In this document: one piece after another, positions 1 through 6,035 of the stretch
Position numbering within the stretch: the stretch's first letter is position 1
Layout of the letters: each line of letters opens with the position of its first letter
Source: Burkholderiales bacterium
Lineage (GTDB): Bacteria; Pseudomonadota; Gammaproteobacteria; Burkholderiales; Usitatibacteraceae
Length of the DNA stretch: 6,366 bases
Reading direction: 5' to 3'
Assembly: GCA_014378085.1 (NCBI GenBank)
Contig: JACMOJ010000137.1
Coordinates: forward strand, 1-6,366
Program-made: the position numbers and the translations under genes
The notes under the pieces: generated by a model
The model's input: the letters and a program-made list of their open reading frames with translations, nothing else
What the model was told of the DNA's origin: nothing
Databases searched by the model: none

Positions 1-1014
1 GCCAAACGGCGTGTCGAGGGATATGAAAATGCAAATGGCAAATTCAATGTTGCGGAGAAGATCGACATGAGCGTACCGTTTGCGGCGGGCGCGATGGTCT
101 CGACGGTGGATGATCTGGCGCGTTGGGATGCTGCGATTGCGGCCGGCAAACTCTTACAGCCTGAAACTTGGAAGAAAGCGTTTACCGCGTACACCCTGAC
201 TGACGGCAAAAAAGCGACCTACGGCTATGGCTGGGGGGTCGTCAAAGTCCAAGGCAAAGATGCCGTCAGCCATACCGGCGGTATTGACGGATTTTCGTCT
301 GTCGCGATCCATTTTTTCGACGACAAAGTGTTTGTCGCCGTGCTGCGTAACTCGATTGAGGCGGCCGACAGGCCTAGCGATCTGGCAAATCGTATGGCGG
401 CAATTTTGGTCGGACAGCCCATGCGTGAACTTGCCGAGATCAAAATTGCGCAAAACGTTTTTGATGCCTACGTCGGTCGTTATCAACTCGGGCCAAATTT
501 TGTGTTGCGGGTTTACCGCGAAGGCGAAAAATTCATGGCACAAGCCACCGGGCAGGGGCCGACAGAGATATTTGCCGAGGCGGAGGACAAGTTCTTTCTG
601 CGTGTGGTGGACGCCCAGATCAAGTTTGCGCGGTCAGCGGCGGGCAAGGTCGAATCCCTTGTGCTGTTTCAAAGCGGCCGCGAAATACCAGCCAAACGTT
701 TGCCGGAGGAGCCGACGGTGCCGCGGAAAGAAGTCAACCTTTCAACCGTGGAACTAGATGCGTTGGTGGGGGAATATCCGCTCGCCGCAGGTTTTGTCCT
801 GACGGTGTTTCGCGAATCGGACAAACAAGGAGAAAAGCTGATGGCGCGTGCCACCGGGCAGGGCGCATTTCAGATCTTTGCCGAAAGTAACGATAAGTTC
901 TTCGCCAAAGTGGCAGATATCCGTATTGAATTTAAGAAAGATGCCGCAGGAAGTGTGACGGGGCTGGTGCTGTTTCAGGCGGGAATGGAAACCCCGGCCA
1001 AGAAGAGCAAGTAG
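1..1014 (+). CDS. Serine hydrolase (class C beta-lactamase / peptidase S12-like), 3' part, with two tandem DUF3471-like C-terminal domains
   Basis: The frame is open from the first base, so the gene begins upstream and 337 codons of its 3' part are present; the ATG at 67 is internal. The fragment holds the end of a beta-lactamase-like catalytic domain: a typical AGAMVSTVDDLARW segment, YGYGWGV, and the HTGG motif (residues 91-94 from base 1), the counterpart of KTG in class C enzymes. The nucleophile motif SxxK would lie outside the window. Two copies of an approximately 80-residue beta-rich domain follow, at about 457-702 and 748-1002. Each runs Y/LVGxY, FVLxV, GEKxMAxATGQG, F-AE-xDKFF, and ends in LVLFQxG-E-PAK. 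This resembles the DUF3471-type domain often found behind such hydrolases. Family members hydrolyse peptides or esters, often outside the cytoplasm; the substrate and location cannot be told here. No good terminator follows. Confidence 0.88.
   Translation, partial: AKRRVEGYENANGKFNVAEKIDMSVPFAAGAMVSTVDDLARWDAAIAAGKLLQPETWKKAFTAYTLTDGKKATYGYGWGVVKVQGKDAVSHTGGIDGFSSVAIHFFDDKVFVAVLRNSIEAADRPSDLANRMAAILVGQPMRELAEIKIAQNVFDAYVGRYQLGPNFVLRVYREGEKFMAQATGQGPTEIFAEAEDKFFLRVVDAQIKFARSAAGKVESLVLFQSGREIPAKRLPEEPTVPRKEVNLSTVELDALVGEYPLAAGFVLTVFRESDKQGEKLMARATGQGAFQIFAESNDKFFAKVADIRIEFKKDAAGSVTGLVLFQAGMETPAKKSK
457..1002 (+). repeat. Tandem duplication encoding two DUF3471-like domains
   Basis: The protein segments encoded by about 457-696 and 748-1002 align along their whole length. 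Both start with a VG-Y motif and share MAxATGQG, IFAE, DKFF, an I-F strand, AAG-V-LVLFQ and a terminal PAK. They are separated by a linker of about 17 residues rich in proline, glutamate and lysine. The DNA is clearly diverged, so this is an old domain duplication and not a recent repeat. Confidence 0.8.
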
Positions 1015-1030
1015 CTTTTTTAATTGGTCA

Positions 1031-1068
1031 CACCACGTCGGCAACACCACGTCAGTCACTCCACGTTC
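1031..1068 (+). repeat. Short direct repeat in the intergenic gap
   Basis: CACCACGTC occurs at 1031-1039 and again at 1045-1053. A looser third copy, CTCCACGTT, starts at 1059, so the period is 14 bases. The repeat lies just in front of the DUF167 gene. No function is recognised; it could be a small slippage product or a regulator binding site. Confidence 0.45.
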
Positions 1069-1082
1069 GTCCGCCCCGCGTT

Positions 1083-1307
1083 TTGAAAACCATCCAGGTC
1101 AAAGTGAAGCCAAACGCGAGGACACCACTGTTCACAGAGCAGGCCGACGGCACATGGCTGGCGGAGATTAAGGCGCCGCCAGTCGACGGCAAAGCGAACG
1201 AAGAACTAATCAGTGTGATTGCTGCACATTTCGTCCTTCGCAAAGCGCAGGTGGCAATAAAGAGCGGTGGAAGTGGCCGTATGAAGCTCGTCACCCTAGA
1301 TGACTGA
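1083..1307 (+). CDS. DUF167 (YggU-family) protein, 74 aa, TTG start
   Basis: The family signature is plain: V-VKPNAR near residues 6-13, the invariant APPVDGKANEEL block at residues 31-42, then I-SGGSGRMKLV near the C-terminus. The length, 74 residues, is close to that of the bare domain; E. coli YggU is about 20 residues longer. The biochemical role of the family is not established. The start is TTG, because no ATG or GTG is available in frame after the preceding gene; no Shine-Dalgarno sequence is visible, so the start is the weak point of the call. The stop is followed after two bases by the oxidase start codon, which implies co-transcription and probably translational coupling. This differs from the proC-yggT-yggU neighbourhood usual in enterobacteria. 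Confidence 0.85.
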   Translation: MKTIQVKVKPNARTPLFTEQADGTWLAEIKAPPVDGKANEELISVIAAHFVLRKAQVAIKSGGSGRMKLVTLDD

Positions 1308-1309
1308 AT

Positions 1310-2494
1310 ATGCAAGTTGAAACGCCAGATGTGCTGGTGATTGGTTTAGGCGCAATGGGTGCCGCCACGGTGTATCAACTCGCCAAGCGCGGTGTGAAGG
1401 TCGTCGGCATTGATCGTTACTCGCCGCCTCACATACACGGCTCGACCCACGGCGAGACACGCATCACACGGCAGGCGATTGGTGAAGGCGCGCAGTTTGT
1501 GCCGCTCGCGTTGCGCTCCCACCAATTGTGGCGCGAAATGGAAGCCGAGACTGGCGTGACATTGTTTAACCAATGCGGTGGCCTCATCATCGCGCGAGAA
1601 GGCGCGGCAAGCCATATGCACGGTCAGACGGATTTTCTCGGCAATACCTTTGCGGCGGCCGAGGCCTTTGGGATTTCGCATGAACGGTTAGACGGCGCAC
1701 AAATTGCAGAACGCTTTCCGCAATTTCACAAGCTCGGCGACGAGATTGCCTATTACGAACCCGGTGCCGGATTTGTTATTCCTGAAGCGTGTGTCGAAGC
1801 GCAGCTACGGCTGGCAGAGCGGCACGGGGCGACATTGCACTTTGGCGAGACAGTCGTTCGACTCGACGCCGATACTGGCAGCACGCTGGTTGAAACCTCG
1901 CGTGGCACGTATCGCGCAGGCACCACGATTGTGTGTGCAGGGCCGTGGCTGCCCCAGCTCCTGCCGAGCCTCGCGAATAAAGTTGTGGTGCGCCGCCAAG
2001 TGTTGCATTGGTTTCCGATTGTCGGCGATGTGTCGTACGTTTCTTACAACACGCAGGATTGTCCAATCTATATTTGGCACTGGGGTGACGGGCCTGATGA
2101 TGTGTTTTATGGCTTCCCGCAAGCGGGTTCGGAGCGGCTGATCAAAGTGGCGACAGAGCAGGTTGTGACGACAACCACGGCAGACGACGTCAACCGTCGT
2201 GTATCGGATGCGGAATCTGCGCAGATGTTTCATCAGCATATCGATAGGCGTCTGCGTGGTGTTGGTGTGGCGGTGGCGAGAACGGCGACGTGTCTTTACA
2301 CCAGCACACCAGACGCGAACTTCATCATTGATTGGCTACCCGATCAGCTTGACACCATCGTTGTGTCGGCCTGCTCTGGCCATGGGTTTAAACACTCTGC
2401 GGCGATTGGTGAAGCGGTTGCGAACATGGCGATCGACGGTGAAATAGCCGAGATTTTGCAGCCGTTCAGATTGAAGTCCTCACAGAACTTCTAA
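1310..2494 (+). CDS. solA: FAD-dependent oxidase of the N-methyl-L-tryptophan oxidase / monomeric sarcosine oxidase family
   Basis: The 394-residue protein has the expected length for the family. The N-terminal GLGAMG (residues 12-17) is the dinucleotide fold that binds FAD, and an acidic residue ending the second strand (GIDR) contacts the ribose. HGSTHGETRITRQAIGEG matches the region of the flavin site in SolA. Near the C-terminus a Cys-Leu-Tyr followed by TPDANFIID places Cys328 at the position where SolA and monomeric sarcosine oxidase attach FAD covalently. SGHGFKHS with Lys361 closes the flavin pocket. Family enzymes oxidise secondary amines such as N-methyl amino acids, giving formaldehyde or a ring imine plus hydrogen peroxide, in the cytoplasm. 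SolA-like is closest by eye, but the true substrate cannot be read from sequence. The gene starts with ATG two bases after the DUF167 stop. Confidence 0.9.
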   Translation: MQVETPDVLVIGLGAMGAATVYQLAKRGVKVVGIDRYSPPHIHGSTHGETRITRQAIGEGAQFVPLALRSHQLWREMEAETGVTLFNQCGGLIIAREGAASHMHGQTDFLGNTFAAAEAFGISHERLDGAQIAERFPQFHKLGDEIAYYEPGAGFVIPEACVEAQLRLAERHGATLHFGETVVRLDADTGSTLVETSRGTYRAGTTIVCAGPWLPQLLPSLANKVVVRRQVLHWFPIVGDVSYVSYNTQDCPIYIWHWGDGPDDVFYGFPQAGSERLIKVATEQVVTTTTADDVNRRVSDAESAQMFHQHIDRRLRGVGVAVARTATCLYTSTPDANFIIDWLPDQLDTIVVSACSGHGFKHSAAIGEAVANMAIDGEIAEILQPFRLKSSQNF

Positions 2495-2549
2495 GGCCGA
2501 GCGCGGAGCCGCATAATCGAGGCCTCCAATCCTTATTTGAGCTCCATCT

Positions 2550-4136
2550 GTGCTGACCTTCGACAATCGTTTTCTCCGTGAACTCCCCGGCGACGCAGAA
2601 ACCACCAACACCACGCGACAGGTGAAGGGTGCGGTGTGGTCACGGGTGTTGCCCACACCGGTGTTGGCACCCAGGATGATTGCGTATTCACACGAAATGG
2701 CCGCGACACTCGGCCTAGACGCGGCGGCGATGCAACGCCCGGAGATAGTTAACGCGCTCGGTGGCAATGGTCTGCTGCCCGGCAGTGAGCCCTACGCCAC
2801 GGTCTACGGCGGACATCAGTTTGGGCATTGGGCGGGGCAGTTGGGTGATGGCCGCGCGATCTATCTCGGTGAAGTTGTGAATACCGCCGGCCAGCACCAT
2901 GAATTGCAGCTCAAAGGTGCGGGGCCCACGCCGTATTCTCGCCGCGCCGATGGCCGGGCCGTGCTTCGGTCATCGATTCGTGAGTTCTTGTGTAGTGAAG
3001 CGATGTTTCATCTTGGCATCCCGACCACACGTGCGCTGAGTCTGGTCGCCACTGGGGACAAGGTGGTGCGCGATATGTTTTACGACGGCAACCCCGAGCG
3101 CGAGCCCGGCGCAATTGTTTGTCGTGTCGCACCATCGTTTACGCGGTTTGGACATTTTGAGATTCACGCCGCACGTAATGACACCGCACTGTTGAGGCAG
3201 TTAGTGGATTTCACCATCGCGCGAGATTTTGCCGAGCTGGATCTACCGCGTGAGCCGATCGAACGAGTGCGCGCGTGGTTTGGTGTGATCGCTGAGCGCA
3301 CCGCCATCATGGTGGCGCACTGGATGCGGGTTGGTTTTGTACACGGCGTGATGAACACCGACAACATGTCCATCTTGGGCCTGACGATTGACTATGGTCC
3401 TTATGGGTGGATCGATAATTTTGATCCCGGCTGGACACCGAATACGACCGACGCGGAGGGCAAGCGTTACTGTTATGGCCGCCAACCGGAAATCGCGCGT
3501 TGGAATCTGGAGCGCTTAGGCTCGGCGCTCTTGATGTTGACCGATGAAGGTAGTGCTGAGGCGAATCGATTTGCCGATTTGTTGCAGGCCGGCATGAATA
3601 AATACGACGAAACGTTTGATCTCGCAACCCGCAACAATCTCGCTGGTAAGTTTGGCTTCGCGTCGTGGCGTGAACAAGATACCCCGTTGGTGAATGACGC
3701 GTTTCGTTTGCTCGCTGAAGCTGAAGTTGATATGACGCTGTTTTTTCGGCGTCTTGCGGACATAGGGTTAGACGCTGCGGCGAATCGTGTATTGCTAGCC
3801 GACGCGTTTTATCGTGACGATCTTCGTGAGAACCATCAGCAGGCGTTTGATTCCTGGCTCGGCCGTTATCTGTCGCGCATCAAGGAAGATGACTTCGCGC
3901 AGTCCGACCGGGCAGGGCAGATGAATCGCTTTAATCCGCTTTATGTCATGCGTAATTATTTGGCGCAGCAGGCGATCGATTTGGCGACTGCCGGCGACAA
4001 CAGTATGGTGGTTGAGCTGCTCGATGTGATGCGTAAGCCTTACGAGGCGCAACCCGGTCGTGAGCGATTCGCTGAAAAGCGCCCCGATTGGGCGCGACAG
4101 AAGGCGGGATGCTCGATGTTGTCGTGTAGTTCGTGA
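2550..4136 (+). CDS. selO: Protein adenylyltransferase SelO (YdiU family), GTG start, Cys at the Sec position
   Basis: SelO is a pseudokinase-fold enzyme that transfers AMP from ATP to Ser, Thr or Tyr of target proteins and has been tied to redox stress. The protein is 528 residues long, normal for bacterial members, and starts with the typical FDNRFLRELPGD. YGGHQFGHWAGQLGDGRA and LQLKGAGPTPYSRRADGRAV carry the nucleotide-binding region with Lys122. HGVMNTDN (residues 265-272) and IDYGP (280-284) hold the catalytic and metal aspartates Asp271 and Asp281, spaced as in characterised SelO. The C-terminus ends Cys-Ser-Ser, so Cys526 is antepenultimate, the position of selenocysteine in animal SELENOO, and a second Cys lies at 521. 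The first possible start after an in-frame TGA at 2538-2540 is GTG; a weak GAG at 2539-2541 could serve as ribosome site. It lies 55 bp behind the oxidase gene. Confidence 0.96.
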   Translation: MLTFDNRFLRELPGDAETTNTTRQVKGAVWSRVLPTPVLAPRMIAYSHEMAATLGLDAAAMQRPEIVNALGGNGLLPGSEPYATVYGGHQFGHWAGQLGDGRAIYLGEVVNTAGQHHELQLKGAGPTPYSRRADGRAVLRSSIREFLCSEAMFHLGIPTTRALSLVATGDKVVRDMFYDGNPEREPGAIVCRVAPSFTRFGHFEIHAARNDTALLRQLVDFTIARDFAELDLPREPIERVRAWFGVIAERTAIMVAHWMRVGFVHGVMNTDNMSILGLTIDYGPYGWIDNFDPGWTPNTTDAEGKRYCYGRQPEIARWNLERLGSALLMLTDEGSAEANRFADLLQAGMNKYDETFDLATRNNLAGKFGFASWREQDTPLVNDAFRLLAEAEVDMTLFFRRLADIGLDAAANRVLLADAFYRDDLRENHQQAFDSWLGRYLSRIKEDDFAQSDRAGQMNRFNPLYVMRNYLAQQAIDLATAGDNSMVVELLDVMRKPYEAQPGRERFAEKRPDWARQKAGCSMLSCSS

Positions 4137-4181
4137 TCGAAGCTTTGGTTAAAGAATGGGTATCTCGAATCTTGTGTCGAA

Positions 4182-4222
4182 TTGGTCGCCGGGAATGTCT
4201 GCTTTGCGGCGGCGGGAACCAA
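4182..4222 (+). repeat. Inverted repeat in the gap between selO and the cassette array
   Basis: TTGGTCGCCG (4182-4191) faces CGGCG (4207-4211) and ACCAA (4218-4222), giving a two-step stem with an internal bulge on one side. The gap 4137-4266 holds no gene. No U-run follows on either strand, so this is not a standard terminator, although it lies between convergent genes where one would be expected. It may also be a worn remnant of an integron site. Confidence 0.35.
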
Positions 4223-4266
4223 CCATATTGACCCAAAGCCGTCCTTTAATTTTCCCGATAGCGGCG

Positions 4267-4324
4267 GTTTAACTTCGCATTGAGCGGGCGCCGACTGGCG
4301 CGCCGCTCGAACGCGGTGTTAGGC
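4267..4324 (-). repeat. attC recombination site, compact 58-bp type (last site of the array)
   Basis: On the plus strand the site begins GTTTAAC (4267-4273) and ends GTTAGGC (4318-4324), matching RYYYAAC and GTTRRRY. Between them the plus strand folds as GCG, TT, GAGCGG, GCGCC, loop GACT, GGCGC, bulged G, CCGCTC, bulged G, AA, CGC. The two unpaired G residues lie on one arm seven bases apart, like the extrahelical bases that tell IntI which strand to use. The plus strand is the bottom strand relative to the leftward cassette, the strand integrases recombine. The TAA of the adjacent gene lies inside the GCCTAAC box of the minus strand. This is the strongest attC in the window. Confidence 0.82.
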
Positions 4325-4780
4325 AGCAGTTTCACCTGTCACGACCGCTTCCAGATTGCCGCCTACCGAAATGCCCGAGAGTTGATTAGCAAACCTGTCA
4401 AGTGCGGCTGGGTCGATGATCAGCGCACAGGACACGCGCGAAATAACCTGAACTTCTTCGTCCGAAGCCAGCGGACCTGAGGACAACTCCAACATGAGGA
4501 GAATATGCCCACGCCGCCCATGTGGGAGTAGGCGCAGATTGACTGTGTAATCGGGCGAGCCATTCGGGTTGATGTACCCGCCCTGCAGGACAGCTTTTCC
4601 CGTGCTTGTGGATGCTAGTTGTTTCGTGGCGGAAGCGAATTCTGAAACGTGTCCAATGGGCAAGTACGCTCGACCAATTCCGCGAAAGGCACCCGACGTC
4701 AATGTTGCTGTAACGTAACACTCGTCATCAGGGTCGTGCGACACGCTTACTCTGAGCTCCGATTGCTCGCGATCCGTCAT
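4319..4780 (-). CDS. Unrecognised cassette-encoded protein, 153 aa
   Basis: This is a soluble, acidic, beta-rich protein of 153 residues with no signal peptide or membrane segment. A central SGAFRGIGRAYLPIGHVSEFASA stretch (residues about 29-51) and VNLRLLPHGRRGHILLMLEL (about 80-99) recall a family of short hypothetical proteins common in cassettes and near toxin-immunity loci, but I cannot name it. The ATG (4778-4780) lies only 10 bases inside the cassette start, leaving a leader without a Shine-Dalgarno sequence, which is common for integron cassettes. The TAA lies within the attC at 4267-4324. Expression would depend on read-through from upstream cassettes or on a promoter in the attC to the right; none is evident. 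No function is claimed. Confidence 0.75.
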   Translation of the reverse strand: MTDREQSELRVSVSHDPDDECYVTATLTSGAFRGIGRAYLPIGHVSEFASATKQLASTSTGKAVLQGGYINPNGSPDYTVNLRLLPHGRRGHILLMLELSSGPLASDEEVQVISRVSCALIIDPAALDRFANQLSGISVGGNLEAVVTGETAA

Positions 4781-4784
4781 TTGT

Positions 4785-4913
4785 GCCGAACACCAGGGGT
4801 TGTAGTCACAGGGTTTTTCATCGAGATCAATGGCTCAAGGTATGAAACCGGGTAGCCGTCGGGAAGGACGGCTTCTGGCCGAAAAGGCAGTCCGCTGCAA
4901 TGACGGGTTGGGC
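4785..4913 (-). repeat. attC recombination site, long type (129 bp)
   Basis: The right end on the plus strand is GTTGGGC (4907-4913), a perfect GTTRRRY; read on the minus strand it is followed by a TTGCAGCGGAC box as in many attC left halves. The left end is GCCGAAC (4785-4791), pairing at six of seven positions. TTGTAG (4800-4805) pairs with CTGCAA (4895-4900) with one wobble. A perfect 7-bp hairpin, AGCCGTC (4854-4860) and GACGGCT (4867-4873), lies inside. It shares sequence with the site at 5207-5338, including 13 identical bases at 4873-4885 and 5297-5309. It begins 9 bases after the membrane-protein stop codon. Confidence 0.68.
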
Positions 4914-4922
4914 CACACATGC

Positions 4923-5168
4923 TCATGACTTCCACGCCCGCCGCACCAGCACCGGGAGCAGACCGAGCAGCAGAACCGAGGCTGCTACTACAGCCGCGCA
5001 TACGGCGACCGCGACAACTGCGGCGTACAACCAGAGCGGCTGCCAGTTTGGATGAATGCTTGCCCCGTACTCCATATCGAACCCGAATGATGCAAGTCCT
5101 GCGAGGACACCGCAGAGCACTCCAACGACCAACGGTCCCATCAACGTCTGCTTGGTGTGCTGATTCAT
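4923..5168 (-). CDS. Small two-helix membrane protein, 81 aa, function unknown
   Basis: The protein has two hydrophobic segments, at residues about 9-30 and 45-75, separated by a polar loop with several aromatics (DMEYGASIHPNWQ). The C-terminus, RRAWKS, is positively charged and the N-terminus carries a lysine, so both ends should lie in the cytoplasm with the loop outside. The second segment is unusually rich in alanine and valine. The ATG at 5168 is chosen because it opens a normal N-terminus (MNQHTKQ); a TTG at 5183 would add five residues. Neither has a well-placed ribosome site. It is the only gene of its cassette, and an attC starts 9 bases after its stop. Tiny membrane proteins without known relatives are typical cassette cargo. 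No family is recognised. Confidence 0.68.
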   Translation of the reverse strand: MNQHTKQTLMGPLVVGVLCGVLAGLASFGFDMEYGASIHPNWQPLWLYAAVVAVAVCAAVVAASVLLLGLLPVLVRRAWKS

Positions 5169-5206
5169 TCCGGTGATGTCCAACTTAATTTATGGCACAG
5201 CACCCA

Positions 5207-5338
5207 GTTAAACACCGGGGGGAAAAGAGTCAAGTTGCTTTTCACTTGATTCAGCGGATCAATATATGAAATCAGAAAGCAATCGCGAACAGCCGGTTCT
5301 GGCCGAAAATTACCGCGGCCTAGGTGACCTTCTAATGT
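5207..5338 (-). repeat. attC-like site, long type, with a worn R'' box
   Basis: This stretch matches the site at 4785-4913 along its length: an AAACACCGGGG end against GAACACCAGGGG, the shared 13-mer TTCTGGCCGAAAA at 5297-5309, and a GGTCA plus CCGCGG segment in the left half on the minus strand. The crossover end on the minus strand is GGTG then TTTAAC. The opposite box reads ACATTAG (5338-5332) where GCCTAAC is expected, three differences, and the antitoxin gene reads straight through it to a stop at 5310-5312. The palindrome TCAAGT (5230-5235) and ACTTGA (5244-5249) lies inside. It may no longer recombine well. Confidence 0.55.
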
Positions 5339-5624
5339 CCAAATCTTTGCCGACTGCACCGAATATCGCGGCGAGGTTGTCCATGCTCGGATTACCTTGC
5401 ACCGAGAGCATCCGGTGAAGACTTTTACTTGGTTTAGCTGTTATCTGCGCTAATTCCTCGAACCCAATCGTCGCATTCACGAGGTCACGCAAAACTAACC
5501 TTGCCAACTGAGGTTCGCCGTTTGCCATAAGCGCAACAGCCTCATCTAGCAAGGCTTTACCGAAGGCCGGGTCACGCTCAGCACGTTCGACGACTGTTCT
5601 CTTAAAGTCTCTGGTTAGTGCCAT
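5310..5624 (-). CDS. HTH antitoxin of a RelE/HigB-type module (COG3636-like addiction module antidote)
   Basis: The protein is 104 residues and all helical in character. It opens with DFKRTVVERAERDPAFGKALLDEA and carries the hallmark LVLRDLVNATIGFEELAQ (residues about 43-60), then PSKSLHRMLSVQGNPSMDNLAAIFGAV (65-91). Residues about 54-75 form the helix-turn-helix of the Xre/Cro type. Family members neutralise the partner toxin and repress the operon. The ATG (5622-5624) comes 5 bases after the toxin stop, the toxin-first order typical of this family, so translation is probably coupled. The last nine residues, DIRRSPRPR, are encoded inside the attC-like site at 5207-5338 and differ from the usual end of relatives, suggesting that the C-terminus was set by cassette formation. 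Confidence 0.92.
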   Translation of the reverse strand: MALTRDFKRTVVERAERDPAFGKALLDEAVALMANGEPQLARLVLRDLVNATIGFEELAQITAKPSKSLHRMLSVQGNPSMDNLAAIFGAVGKDLDIRRSPRPR

Positions 5625-5629
5625 GTTCT

Positions 5630-6001
5630 TTACCCAATTCCTCTTGTCAGTTTCAGCTTGGATTTGACGTCGGACAACCCCAGCTTTTTACGTAACTTAT
5701 ATTCGGCATGGAGGCCCTTTGCCTGTGCAATATCTCTCGTCTGGGTGCGCTTGGTTCCGCCACCGAAAAGAACTACGAGAGTCGACCCGTCCTTCGCCAA
5801 ATAGATTCGATAACCGGGGCCCCAATCAATACGATATTCACCAATGCCGTCAAACCATTTGACGTTCGATGTATTTTCCATCTCGAGCCGAAGAAGTGCA
5901 GTTGCAACCTTTGCGGCGGCGTTAGCCTCCAGACCGTCGAACCATTTTCTGTACGGGCTAGACTCGTCTTCACGTATGTACTCTGCAACTTGCATAAGCA
6001 T
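5630..6001 (-). CDS. RelE/ParE-superfamily toxin (HigB / addiction module killer protein type)
   Basis: Toxins of this family are small ribonucleases that usually cut mRNA on the ribosome and halt growth when the antitoxin is lost. The signature is clear: SSPYRKWFDGL (residues 14-24), VKWFDGIGEYRIDWGPGYRIYLA (47-69), LVVLFGGGTKRTQTRDIAQAK (75-95). The basic and aromatic residues of the EYRI, GPGYRIY and KRTQ segments are those expected near the active site. At 123 residues it is longer than the usual roughly 100, owing to a lysine-rich tail (about 105-123). The ATG at 6001 is the longest start; the ATG at 5995 gives MQVAEYIRED, the more usual beginning of relatives, and is equally possible. 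It forms an operon with the antitoxin 5 bases downstream and fills one cassette with it. Confidence 0.9.
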   Translation of the reverse strand: MLMQVAEYIREDESSPYRKWFDGLEANAAAKVATALLRLEMENTSNVKWFDGIGEYRIDWGPGYRIYLAKDGSTLVVLFGGGTKRTQTRDIAQAKGLHAEYKLRKKLGLSDVKSKLKLTRGIG

Positions 6002-6006
6002 TTCGT

Positions 6007-6035
6007 ATAGTACCGTTTATGTTACTTTCATGCAA
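6007..6035 (-). promoter_or_regulatory. Candidate promoter of the toxin-antitoxin cassette
   Basis: On the minus strand TTGCAT (6035-6030) and TACTAT (6012-6007) are 17 bases apart, a sigma-70-like arrangement with a partial match to each consensus. An alternative -10, TATACG, overlaps at 6009-6004. Transcription from the main -10 would start near 6000, so the message would have almost no leader and the ATG at 5995 would be the more natural start. Toxin-antitoxin cassettes usually carry their own promoter, unlike other cassettes. Confidence 0.45.

Noticed and set aside
1000..1020. AAGAGC and GCTTTT with a T-run, a possible terminator after the serine hydrolase
   Set aside because: The stem is six pairs with a wobble and little GC, and its own T-run forms the stem, leaving no tail. 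Too weak to call.
2494..2525. AGGCC ... GGCCT inverted repeat between the oxidase gene and selO
   Set aside because: The five-base arms enclose 22 bases and have no T-run. Most likely chance in GC-rich DNA.
4777..5001. Minus-strand open frame over the attC at 4785-4913
   Set aside because: It only reads through the attC and overlaps the membrane-protein gene in another frame. Its likeness to the frame over 5165-5359 comes from the repeats themselves.
4919..5176. Plus-strand open frame opposite the membrane protein
   Set aside because: Composition is arginine and alanine rich as expected for the complement of a high-GC gene, with no family motif. The minus-strand product has coherent membrane segments.
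5207..5233. TTGACT (5233-5228, minus strand) as -35 box of a promoter for the membrane-protein cassette
   Set aside because: No fair -10 box lies at 16-18 bases; the nearest candidates match three of six positions.
5165..5359. Minus-strand open frame over the attC-like site at 5207-5338
   Set aside because: It is the translation of the repeat, overlaps the end of the antitoxin gene and has no family features.
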